A DNA stretch of 27,233 bases. Source: CAYVBE01 sp964448935 (GTDB lineage Bacteria; Planctomycetota; Brocadiia; SM23-32). The position numbers and the translations under genes were made by a program. This document shows, piece by piece, positions 7,676 through 14,350 of the stretch (positions within the stretch are counted from its first letter, which is position 1; every line of letters begins with the position of its first letter). The stretch spans positions 1 through 27,233 of the forward strand of contig CAYVBE010000034.1 of the NCBI GenBank assembly GCA_964448935.1, given 5' to 3'. The notes under the pieces were generated by a model. The model had not been told where the DNA came from and made no database searches. It saw only the letters and a program-made list of their open reading frames with translations.

Positions 7676-9010
7676 ATGGAACCTGTCCTACAGCTGGCGC
7701 TCGACCACGTGAACCTGGAACGGGCGCTGAAGGTCGCTCGAGAGGCACTGGCGGGAGGAGTTGACTGGCTGGAGGCCGGCACCCCGCTGATCAAGAGCGA
7801 GGGCCTGGAGGCCGTGCGAGCACTGCGGCGGGAGTTTCCCTCCGCCAGCATCGTGGCCGATATGAAGGTGATGGATGCCGGACGCGTGGAAACCGAGTCC
7901 GCCGCGAAAGCCGGTGCCGACGTGGTGCACGTGCTGGGGGCCGCCTCCGACTCCACGATAGCCGAGTGCGTCGAGGCCGCCCGGCGTTACGACGCGAAGG
8001 TCACAGTGGACCTGCTGGGAGTCGGCACGACGGAGCGCATGGTGGAGCGGGCCAAGGAAGTCCAGGGCATGGGCGCCGCGTACGTATGCGTGCATACCCC
8101 CATTGACCTCCAGATGCGCGCGGAATTGCCCCTGGATGACCTGCGGGCCGTCGCTGCGGGGGTGGACATCCCGGTGGCCGTGGCCGGCGGCATTAACTCC
8201 GAGACCGCCGCCGACGCCATCGAGGCCGGCGCGGCGATCGTGATCGTGGGAGGCGCCATCAGCAAGGCGCCCGATGCCCAGGAGGCCGCCGCCGACATCA
8301 AGAAAGCCATCCGCACCGGGCAGCGCGTTGAAACGGACATGTTCAAGCGGGGCGACGAGTCGAGCATCGCTGAAGTGCTGGCCAGGACAAGCGCGGCCGA
8401 CGTCACCGAGGCCCTGCACAACGCCGGCGCCGTCGAAGGACTGGACGCCATCGTGCGGGGAGCGAAGATGGCCGGGCCGGTGCTCACCGTCTGGACCTAC
8501 CCCGGCGACTGGGCCAAGCCGGTCGAGGCGATAGATACCGCCGAGCCGGGCCAGGTGCTGGTGATTGACGCGGGCGGCAAACCGCCGGCCGTCTGGGGGG
8601 AGAAGGCCACCATGAGCTGCCTGCAGCGCAGGCTGGCCGGCGTGGTGATAGACGGCGCCATCCGGGACACGATGAACATCCGGGAGATGGGCTTCCCGGC
8701 GTTCGCGCGGCTGGTGACGCCCGTGGCCGGCGAACCGAAGGGACAGGGCATGATCGGCGTGCCGATCGAAGTCGGCGGCCAACACGTGCGGACCGGCGAC
8801 TGGGCCGTCGGCGACGACGACGGCGTGGTCATCATCCCGCAGGAGAGAATCGTCGAGGTCGCCAACCGGGCGCAGCACGTTGTCGAGCGGGAAGAGCGCG
8901 AAATGGCCGAGATAGACTCGGGCAGCACACTGGGGAAGGTCTCCGAATTGATGCGCTGGGAGCATCAGCGAAGGAAAACAGATGAGGGAAAAGAAAAACA
9001 AGGCGAATGA
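7676..9010 (+). CDS. 3-hexulose-6-phosphate synthase fused to an RraA-like domain
   Basis: A 444-residue two-domain protein. Residues 1-210 are an OMP-decarboxylase-fold hexulose-6-phosphate synthase, which joins formaldehyde and ribulose-5-phosphate or runs in reverse. Visible motifs are LALDH near the start, EAGTPLIKSEG, the catalytic D62-M-K64-V-M-D67 array and VAVAGGIN. Residues about 220-430 resemble the RraA / HMG-CHA aldolase fold, with G-R-DG-iRD matched by D326-G-A-I-R330-D331, the Arg-Asp pair that binds metal in the aldolase members. Those residues are present, so this half may be an active lyase rather than an inert regulator. The same fusion is known in archaea and some bacteria, where it is tied to making pentose phosphate by the reverse ribulose monophosphate route. 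Start ATG 7676 behind AGGTGG. The end overlaps hxlB by 29 bases, so the two are translationally coupled. Confidence 0.88.
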   Translation: MEPVLQLALDHVNLERALKVAREALAGGVDWLEAGTPLIKSEGLEAVRALRREFPSASIVADMKVMDAGRVETESAAKAGADVVHVLGAASDSTIAECVEAARRYDAKVTVDLLGVGTTERMVERAKEVQGMGAAYVCVHTPIDLQMRAELPLDDLRAVAAGVDIPVAVAGGINSETAADAIEAGAAIVIVGGAISKAPDAQEAAADIKKAIRTGQRVETDMFKRGDESSIAEVLARTSAADVTEALHNAGAVEGLDAIVRGAKMAGPVLTVWTYPGDWAKPVEAIDTAEPGQVLVIDAGGKPPAVWGEKATMSCLQRRLAGVVIDGAIRDTMNIREMGFPAFARLVTPVAGEPKGQGMIGVPIEVGGQHVRTGDWAVGDDDGVVIIPQERIVEVANRAQHVVEREEREMAEIDSGSTLGKVSELMRWEHQRRKTDEGKEKQGE

Positions 9011-9566
9011 GCTTCTCAGCATCCTGAACGCGCGCCTCGAGGGCATCCGGCTGCTGGCCGAGCAAATGGAGGAGGCCGCCGCCGAGCGGTTGGTGCAGAT
9101 GCTGCTGGAGGCCGATCGCATATTCGTCACCGGCAAGGGACGCTCCGGCCTCATCGCGGAATGCTTTGCCATGCGGCTTATGCAGATGGGGTTCGAGGTC
9201 CACGTGCCCGGCGAGGCGACCTGCCCGCGCATCCAGCAGGGAGACCTGATGGTCGCCCTCTCCTGCTCTGGCACCACCATGACCACCGTCCAGCTCGCCC
9301 GCATATCGCACGATGCCGGGGCGGCCGTCGTTGCGCTGACCGCCAACGAGGCCACCGCCCTGACCGAACCGGCCGATCACGTGGTTCTGGTGCCGGTCAC
9401 GGGCCGCGACGTCAAGGAGCGCTACCGGTACGTCCTCGGGCCACACAACAACACGCTGTTCGAGGAGGCGCTGCTGCTCTACTTCGACGCGATGGTGTAC
9501 GCTATCCTGGAGCGTGAACGCATACCCAAAACCACCCTCGATCAGCGCCACACCAATCTCGAATGA
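8982..9566 (+). CDS. hxlB: 6-phospho-3-hexuloisomerase
   Basis: Interconverts hexulose-6-phosphate and fructose-6-phosphate, the partner step of hexulose-6-phosphate synthase. The 194-residue length is normal. It is a single SIS domain with GKGRSG at 51-56, SCSGTT at 94-99 and ALTAN strands binding the sugar phosphate, and the typical C-terminal phrase LFEEALLLYFDAMV. The ATG at 8982 lies inside the end of the synthase gene, preceded by AAGGA, and the stop overlaps the next start as ATGA. With its neighbour it either fixes formaldehyde or, in a non-methylotroph, supplies ribulose-5-phosphate. No methanol or methylamine oxidation genes are in this window, so the second use is as likely. The alternative reading as a general SIS-family sugar isomerase is less likely because of the neighbour. 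Confidence 0.9.
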   Translation: MREKKNKANELLSILNARLEGIRLLAEQMEEAAAERLVQMLLEADRIFVTGKGRSGLIAECFAMRLMQMGFEVHVPGEATCPRIQQGDLMVALSCSGTTMTTVQLARISHDAGAAVVALTANEATALTEPADHVVLVPVTGRDVKERYRYVLGPHNNTLFEEALLLYFDAMVYAILERERIPKTTLDQRHTNLE

Positions 9567-10243
9567 CCCCGAGCCAACCAGAGGCCGGCCTGCGGCTCGA
9601 ATTCGCCGACCCCGTGGCGCGAAAGCCTCTTGGCACCTCCGTGGCGCTGCGCTCCTCGGTGCTGGCGCCCACGTTCGACCTGTTCAACGTCGGCCGACAC
9701 ACCGCAACGCGCCGGAACAAGAATCCCTGGGCGCGCGTGGACGGACCCTACCGGCGGGCCTTCTTTTACTACCACGAGTTCGCGCAGTTCTACTCGCCGC
9801 TGGGTTTCCTGCTGGAGAACGGCGGGCCCGATGACCTGTCGGGGGTGCGCATCGAGGCCGGGGTGCCGGCCGAACGCGGAGTCCAGGTGGTCCCCCCATC
9901 CGAGCGTCCCGCGAAGCCGTCCGCGTTCCCCCTTCGCACGCGTATCCGGGACCCGCGGGAGCCGGTGACGCCAGGAGCGGTCAAGGTGCGGCAGTCCCGC
10001 CAGGGGTGGCTGCTGGGGGCCGACCTGGGAGAGGTCGGAACCGGGGAAAGCGCCCGGACAACCGGTCCCTTCTACGTGGGCAGCAGAGAGCCCGTAGAGA
10101 TGGAGCTGACGGCGGAGGTTGACGCCAAAGAGCTGCAGAAGCCCGTCGAGTTCCGTCTGCGCATTCGGATCGAGGCTTCGGAGGAACCCTTGACCGTGAA
10201 GGACCTGCTTGACGCCCTGAGGGTTTACGAAGCCCGGCGTTAG
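9563..10243 (+). CDS. Unknown 226-residue protein coupled to the hexulose-phosphate genes
   Basis: Not recognised. The gene begins with ATG 9563 in a four-base ATGA overlap with hxlB and ends 36 bases before the next gene, so it is almost certainly translated from the same message. There is no signal peptide and no membrane segment. The N-terminal third is rich in aromatic residues (RRAFFYYHEFAQFYSP). From about residue 80 the sequence alternates short strands and polar turns (LENGGPDDLSGVRIEAGVP; later GPFYVGSREPVEMELTAEVD, VEFRLRIRIEAS), which looks like a beta-sandwich of the Ig-like kind. A short helix (LTVKDLLDALRVYEA) closes the protein. It has no obvious catalytic cluster. It may be an accessory or binding protein for the enzymes upstream, but that is inference from gene order only. 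Confidence 0.7.
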   Translation: MTPSQPEAGLRLEFADPVARKPLGTSVALRSSVLAPTFDLFNVGRHTATRRNKNPWARVDGPYRRAFFYYHEFAQFYSPLGFLLENGGPDDLSGVRIEAGVPAERGVQVVPPSERPAKPSAFPLRTRIRDPREPVTPGAVKVRQSRQGWLLGADLGEVGTGESARTTGPFYVGSREPVEMELTAEVDAKELQKPVEFRLRIRIEASEEPLTVKDLLDALRVYEARR

Positions 10244-10263
10244 GCGGCACACTCTGCAGACGG

Positions 10264-10279
10264 GTTCGGGAGCCCGAAC
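10264..10279 (+). promoter_or_regulatory. Perfect inverted repeat covering the ribosome site of the DUF2520 gene
   Basis: GTTCGGG (10264-10270) and CCCGAAC (10273-10279) are exact reverse complements separated by AG and directly abut the ATG at 10280. The only ribosome-site-like bases, GGGAG (10268-10272), lie at the centre. In RNA this would form a tight hairpin (at least GTTCG/CGAAC with a six-base loop) that could limit initiation. As DNA it could be a dimeric repressor site. Chance occurrence is possible. Confidence 0.4.
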
Positions 10280-11146
10280 ATGCGATTCGCCATCATGGGC
10301 GCCGGGAAGGTCGGCACCGCCCTGGCGCGGCTGCTTTCCGAGGCTGGATATGAGTTCGTCGGCGCTGCCAGTGGCACGCTCGAATCCGCGGAGAATGCCT
10401 GCCGGTTCGCGGGGGGCGGGCGCGCCTCCACCAGCCCTGCCGAGGTGACCCGGTCGGCCGAGCTGATACTGATCACCGTGCCCGACAGCGCGATCCGCGC
10501 GGTCTGCGAGGGACTCGCCGCGCAAAACGCCATCGGGGAAGGCGCGGTGGTCGCCCACTGCAGCGGCGCCCTGCCCTCCACCACCCTCGAGAGCGCCCGC
10601 TCCGCCGGCGCCCACGTGGGCAGCCTTCATCCCATGCAGAGCTTCGCGACCGCTGAGCAGGCCGTGCGCATCCTCCCCGGCTCCACCTGCTGCGTGGAGG
10701 GCGACGAGGAGGCAGTTCCCGTGCTGGAAGGGGTCGCTCGATCTCTGGGCTGCGAGGCGATCGCCATCGCCACGGAAGCCAAGCCCCTGTACCACGCTGC
10801 CGGGTGCGCCGCGTCGAACTACCTGGTCGCGGTCCAGGAAATCGCTTTGAAACTTGCCGCCGCGGCCGGGATAGGCCGGGCCGATGCGATGCAGATGTTG
10901 CTCCCGCTGGTCAAGGGGACCGTGGAGAACTTCGAGAGCCTGGGGTCCCCTGCCTGCCTGACCGGCCCGATCGCGCGCGGCGACGTGGAGACCGTCCGGC
11001 GCCACCTGCAGGCAATCGAGGACGAGGCGCCGAACCTGCTGAAACCCTACAAGGTCCTCGGGCTCCAGACGGTGCAGGTAGGCCTGGCGAAGGGCAGCCT
11101 GAGCCCACAGCGCGCGGCGGAACTCAAGCGTCTGCTGACCCCATAA
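10280..11146 (+). CDS. Rossmann-fold DUF2520 oxidoreductase
   Basis: A 288-residue predicted NAD(P)-dependent dehydrogenase of the Rossmann-like plus DUF2520 type, distantly related to pyrroline-5-carboxylate and ketopantoate reductases. GAGKVG at 7-12 begins the nucleotide fold. The stretch HCSGALPSTTLESA followed by GSLHPMQSFA is diagnostic for the family. The helical C-terminal half (about 165-285, beginning HAAGCAASNYLVAV) forms the substrate domain. Biochemical function is undefined for this family; it often sits near pantothenate or coenzyme A genes, but none is visible here. It follows the unknown gene by 36 bases in the same direction, so it may be the last gene of the hexulose-phosphate unit. 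Its start codon abuts an inverted repeat. The stop codon overlaps the T-tract of the terminator of the opposing tRNA gene. Confidence 0.85.
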   Translation: MRFAIMGAGKVGTALARLLSEAGYEFVGAASGTLESAENACRFAGGGRASTSPAEVTRSAELILITVPDSAIRAVCEGLAAQNAIGEGAVVAHCSGALPSTTLESARSAGAHVGSLHPMQSFATAEQAVRILPGSTCCVEGDEEAVPVLEGVARSLGCEAIAIATEAKPLYHAAGCAASNYLVAVQEIALKLAAAAGIGRADAMQMLLPLVKGTVENFESLGSPACLTGPIARGDVETVRRHLQAIEDEAPNLLKPYKVLGLQTVQVGLAKGSLSPQRAAELKRLLTP

Positions 11147-11178
11147 AAAACGGCCCGACGCGCGCGACGCCGGGCCGT
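11145..11178 (-). terminator. Rho-independent terminator of the tRNA-His gene
   Basis: On the minus strand an eight-base GC-rich stem, ACGGCCCG (11171-11178) pairing with CGGGCCGT (11150-11157), is followed immediately by six Ts (11145-11150). This is a standard intrinsic terminator and lies 10 bases past the tRNA CCA end. On the plus strand the same hairpin has no T-tract after it, so it would at most slow transcription coming out of the DUF2520 gene. Confidence 0.8.
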
Positions 11179-11188
11179 GGATATCGGG

Positions 11189-11266
11189 TGGGGTGACCAG
11201 AGGGATTCGAACCCTCAGCCCCCAGAGCCACAGTCTGGTGCTCTAACCAGTTGAGCTATGGTCACC
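11189..11266 (-). tRNA. tRNA-His (anticodon GTG)
   Basis: The minus strand folds as a full cloverleaf. The acceptor stem is GTGACCA/TGGTCAC, the D arm GCTC-AACTGGTTA-GAGC and the anticodon arm CCAGA-CTGTGGC-TCTGG with GTG in the loop. The variable loop is GGGCT and the T arm GAGGG-TTCGAAT-CCCTC. The histidine identity elements are present: a genome-encoded G at -1 (11266) opposite discriminator C73 (11192). The CCA end is encoded (11189-11191). The gene is a single, isolated tRNA between convergent and divergent protein genes, with its own terminator just downstream. Confidence 0.97.
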
Positions 11267-11279
11267 ACTGAACGGCTCC

Positions 11280-11308
11280 ATGCTATCAGAAGCCTCGGTG
11301 CGGTGCAA
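11280..11308 (-). promoter_or_regulatory. Candidate promoter of the tRNA-His gene
   Basis: On the minus strand TTGCAC (11303-11308) and TAGCAT (11280-11285) are separated by 17 bases. The -10 is preceded by TGA, forming an extended -10 element (TGnTAnnnT). Transcription would begin near 11272, only about six bases before the mature 5' end. Confidence 0.45.
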
Positions 11309-11416
11309 GAAACCGGTGGCTGACACAACAAAACAGCCCTGGCTCACATCGAGTGCCTCTTGCCAAAAACGGACTTCAACCAGGACACCGAAAGTCCGGG
11401 CAAACAGAGTCCGGCG

Positions 11417-13030
11417 TCACCGACTCCCCGGCGGCTTGGGAGCGAAAAGCCCCCCGCTTCTGCTTCTGCTGTCATTGCGATCATCCGAGTCCTGCTGCTG
11501 CGCTTGGGATCTGAAACGCTCAAGAGCAGCGGCGGCAGGTGGATAAAGATCGAGACGCCGACCCGCCAGAGGAGCCAGTAGGGTTTGCGTTTCCTCCAAC
11601 CTGTGATCGGCCAAGACCGGCAAGGCTGTATCGAACAATGCGTCGACTTTGAGATCCTCGAAGACCGGGTAGCGCAGATCAGTATCTCGACCATATCTGG
11701 GCGAGTAGCACCCGTTGGGCTGGCGTTGCCAGGTGACATGGTTCAAACGCCACCGCAGCAGGTTGAAAAGGATTTGAGCAGCTTCATCATTTCTGACTGT
11801 GGCAAGCCCCTGGATCAGAGCTTCGGCCTCTCTCCGGTCTACCCACGTGCCGAGCCAGCTTTTCCGCGGCACTCCGCCCTCCCATCTCTTGACCAGCGCT
11901 GCAAGATCGCCGGTAAGGTCGGCGGGATCCCATTTTTTGGCGCCAACTCCAGGGAGCCCGTAGAACGCTCCGACCAGGCCCGCATTCCGCAAGCCGGGCT
12001 GTCCCTCTTTCCAAAGCCCATGCGCTACAGTGGGGTCACCCAATCGGTTGAGGGCCTCCAATACGATGTGCGCCACAGCATACCTTCGCTCGCCAGAAAC
12101 TGCCTCTCCCTCTTGTTCCTCCCCATCCCGGTTAATCAGAAGAGAGCCCCGGTCCAGTCCTTCTCTTGCCAGATGGATGGCCAGAAGTGGGCTGATCGCG
12201 ACTATGGCGCGAAGATCGGCGAGCTGACCAGAGAACCGTCCATCGTTGCCCGGATCAATCTTCGTCTCGCCGGGGTATCGCCGGCCCCCCCGTAGTCGTT
12301 GCACACGGACGGACAGAGGAAGGGAGCCCTGCGGCAAAGCGTCGTGCACCTTGTGCCTGAACAAAGCGCCCAGACGTTGCGCGAGGCGCTCCCTCAACTT
12401 GGTCTTTCTGCGGGCCACGTCCCGGTCTGCCAGCAGGTCCGACGGACTCATGGGCAGGTCCGATGTGTCGATGCGCACCCGAAAATCCAGGCGGCGCGTG
12501 CCCACGGTCCAGCGCTTCGAGTCGCACTCTGAGCTATCCTTCCGGGGCAAGCCGGACGACACCAGCATGCCAGAGTATTCACCCTTTGTGTGCTGGACCG
12601 AAAGCTCCACCTGCGCCTGGGCAGCCATCTGGCAGTCCACGTAGGGATAGTCCGGATCGACATAGTGACTCTCAACTCCGAGGATATCGGGTAGGTCGCT
12701 GGAGCCATGGGTTGAAAAGTCGAACGAATGCTCTATCAAAACATCAAGATACGTACCGGGTTCTCTATGGCTCGACACCCCTTGGAAGCAGGCTTCCCTT
12801 CCTCGTTCCGAAAGAAACCCTGCTATGAATTCCTGTAGTCCCGACGACATGCTGAATCCCTCTACGATGGTGACGTGCACCTGGCGCCAACGGGCCTGGT
12901 GCTTCCTGCAGATACGCTCGACCTCTTGTTCCGTCAACGGCAATGCATCGTCCAAAACTCCGTTGACCAATCCGGCCGGGATCAGACAGAACGCCGTAGC
13001 AAGAATGCCGCATACCCGGGGGAAACGCAT
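11417..13030 (-). CDS. Secreted protein of unknown function
   Basis: Not recognised. The product is 537 residues from ATG 13028-13030, which sits six bases after GGAGGAG; a start five codons earlier precedes that ribosome site and is rejected. The N-terminus MRFPRVCGILATAFCLIPAG is a signal peptide, probably cut near residue 23, so the protein is exported. Residues 30-200 hold mixed strands with several cysteines. Residues 205-250 are a charged helix (RRKTKLRERLAQRLGALF). The second half contains helical pairs that look HEAT-like (AHIVLEALNRLGDPTVAHGL; ALIQGLATVRNDEAAQILF). The tail is low-complexity and Gln/Asp/Ser rich (QAQQQDSDDRNDSRSRSGG). Wobble positions are visibly less GC-rich than in neighbouring genes, as in many lineage-specific or acquired genes. 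No domain permits a functional call. Confidence 0.7.
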   Translation of the reverse strand: MRFPRVCGILATAFCLIPAGLVNGVLDDALPLTEQEVERICRKHQARWRQVHVTIVEGFSMSSGLQEFIAGFLSERGREACFQGVSSHREPGTYLDVLIEHSFDFSTHGSSDLPDILGVESHYVDPDYPYVDCQMAAQAQVELSVQHTKGEYSGMLVSSGLPRKDSSECDSKRWTVGTRRLDFRVRIDTSDLPMSPSDLLADRDVARRKTKLRERLAQRLGALFRHKVHDALPQGSLPLSVRVQRLRGGRRYPGETKIDPGNDGRFSGQLADLRAIVAISPLLAIHLAREGLDRGSLLINRDGEEQEGEAVSGERRYAVAHIVLEALNRLGDPTVAHGLWKEGQPGLRNAGLVGAFYGLPGVGAKKWDPADLTGDLAALVKRWEGGVPRKSWLGTWVDRREAEALIQGLATVRNDEAAQILFNLLRWRLNHVTWQRQPNGCYSPRYGRDTDLRYPVFEDLKVDALFDTALPVLADHRLEETQTLLAPLAGRRLDLYPPAAAALERFRSQAQQQDSDDRNDSRSRSGGLFAPKPPGSR

Positions 13031-13077
13031 CGCAGGCTCCTCCATCCGTTTGGAACGTCACTATTCTTCCGTGAAAG

Positions 13078-13287
13078 CTACACTCCCATAACCTGGATCA
13101 ACCGCTCCGCGTAGAATAACAGAGCGAGAATCAAAAGGCAATTCGGTACAGAACACCTTTCTGGTGACTTTGCACAGGACATCACCTGGTCGCACACTTC
13201 GTTGAGCTTGAGAATCCAATCGCGCAAGGCGCCACCTGCCAGAGGGGCTTCCTCCTCGCACCGTGCATCTGGCCCACCGGGGTGCAT
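13078..13287 (-). CDS. Possible small protein upstream of the secreted-protein gene
   Basis: A 69-codon frame from ATG 13285-13287 to TAG, with a hydrophobic C-terminal half (NCLLILALLFYAERLIQVMGV) that could span the membrane. It would precede the 537-residue secreted protein by 47 bases in the same direction. Against it, the ribosome site is poor (CAGG only three bases from the ATG) and a candidate promoter of the downstream gene lies inside it. It may simply be an open frame in intergenic DNA. Apart from this frame and two candidate promoters, the 367-base gap 13031-13397 shows nothing else. Confidence 0.2.
   Translation of the reverse strand: MHPGGPDARCEEEAPLAGGALRDWILKLNEVCDQVMSCAKSPERCSVPNCLLILALLFYAERLIQVMGV
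13113..13141 (-). promoter_or_regulatory. Candidate promoter of the secreted-protein gene
   Basis: On the minus strand TTGCCT (13136-13141), 17 bases, TATTCT (13113-13118). Predicted start near 13106 gives a leader of about 75 bases before the ATG at 13030. Confidence 0.35.
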
Positions 13288-13315
13288 CGCCTGGAAAATC
13301 TCACTTGAGCTGTTC

Positions 13316-13344
13316 TTGATCCAGCAGTGGCGTGCCGGTAAGTT
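13316..13344 (+). promoter_or_regulatory. Weak candidate promoter of the zinc-ribbon membrane protein gene
   Basis: TTGATC (13316-13321), 17 bases, TAAGTT (13339-13344). The start would be near 13351 and the leader about 47 bases. The -10 matches at only three positions, so this depends mainly on spacing. Confidence 0.25.
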
Positions 13345-13397
13345 ACGCTGGGTGTTGGGAAACTTCCGCGCGAGAAACGTCTGAGGAGAAGGACGGC

Positions 13398-14132
13398 GTG
13401 AACGGACTGACATTTTACTGTCCTCAGTGCGAGGCGCTGCTGCAGGCGCCGGCCCAGAAGAACGCCAGGATGCGCTGCCCGCATTGCAGGACCATCATCA
13501 CCACCGAACAGCAGCGGGCGGCCACGCCCACCGAAACGGAAGCCCCCGGCGGACGGCGTGCCTCCACACAGGAGGCGACGGAGTCGAATGCCGCACACCC
13601 GCCGGCCTGGAAGTGGAAGAACGTTTGGACCCACCTGAGAGCGCCCGGCATTCTGCGAATGCTGTTCAACACGCTTGAGGGGCTCATCAGCGGTGCGATC
13701 TTCTGGGGCGTGGGTGCCTGCATGGGCTACATTGCGCTGAAATGGTGGGGCGCGGGTGACAAATGGGGCGCCCTTACAAAGCGTCCGATCCTGGTGGTCC
13801 TGGGGGCACTGACCGGCCCCATCTTCCTGCTGCTCTTCGGGCTCACAGCGGTGGCAACGCCGCTGCTGCTGCTCTATGTGGTGTGCTGGGCGCCGTATAA
13901 AATGGTGCAGAACATGGGGCGTTGCCCTGCGCACACATACGGCGGCGTGCTGAAGCAAGGGGTAACGCACTTTAGACATCTCAGCCCCGCGGACCTGATG
14001 TGGGTGCTGTCTTTCTTGCTGGTGGGCTGCTGGTGCTTCGGCGCGCTAATTGCCTACTACGGTGGGGACTGGGCGGACCTCCTCCGGCAACTGATATTCT
14101 TCTGGAATCAGGAAACGGCAGCCAGGCTATAG
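13398..14132 (+). CDS. Zinc-ribbon multi-pass membrane protein, unknown function
   Basis: A 244-residue protein of unrecognised function. The start is GTG 13398 behind GAGGAGAAGG; an ATG 66 bases upstream lacks a ribosome site and would add a non-conserved-looking tail. Residues 7-35 are a zinc ribbon with two knuckles, CPQC and CPHC, ending RTIITTEQQ, the form found at the N-terminus of many planctomycete membrane proteins. A polar Thr/Glu/Pro linker (about 38-75) follows. Then come at least four hydrophobic segments, including LISGAIFWGVGACMGYIAL, a long pair around VLGALTGPIFLLLFGL and TPLLLLYVVCW, and WVLSFLLVGCWCFGALIA. The layout suggests a cytoplasmic zinc finger tethered to an inner-membrane domain. 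Neighbours give no clue; it is divergent from the secreted protein and precedes mnmG by 218 bases. Confidence 0.7.
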   Translation: MNGLTFYCPQCEALLQAPAQKNARMRCPHCRTIITTEQQRAATPTETEAPGGRRASTQEATESNAAHPPAWKWKNVWTHLRAPGILRMLFNTLEGLISGAIFWGVGACMGYIALKWWGAGDKWGALTKRPILVVLGALTGPIFLLLFGLTAVATPLLLLYVVCWAPYKMVQNMGRCPAHTYGGVLKQGVTHFRHLSPADLMWVLSFLLVGCWCFGALIAYYGGDWADLLRQLIFFWNQETAARL

Positions 14133-14269
14133 CAACGGCTCGCGGGGTTCCCTGGCAAACCCCGTTCCCGCAGCCGGTCCTCATGCGCGGCGGCACTCAC
14201 CATCATCGTCCTGACGTGGCGAGCAGTGGGAGCTGCCACCTCTTGGTGACTGACCAGCGGCCGGGTGGT

Positions 14270-14299
14270 TTTACTGCCCCGGCCCGTGGGTGCTACAAT
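14270..14299 (+). promoter_or_regulatory. Candidate promoter of mnmG
   Basis: TTTACT (14270-14275), 18 bases, TACAAT (14294-14299), with TGC directly before the -10 (extended element). The -10 has five of six consensus bases. Transcription would start near 14306, leaving about 45 bases before the GTG at 14351. Confidence 0.5.
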
Positions 14300-14350
14300 G
14301 GCAGACTTCTGGCACGCAATTCCCAATCTCTTGAGAGAGGCCGTTCGAGC

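Noticed and set aside
7676..9566. Proof of methylotrophy from hexulose-phosphate synthase and isomerase
   Set aside because: The pair also serves pentose-phosphate synthesis or formaldehyde detoxification. No methanol, methylamine or formaldehyde oxidation genes are visible.
11150..11178. Terminator for the plus-strand DUF2520 gene
   Set aside because: On the plus strand the A-tract precedes the hairpin and no T-tract follows. The polarity fits the minus-strand tRNA gene only.
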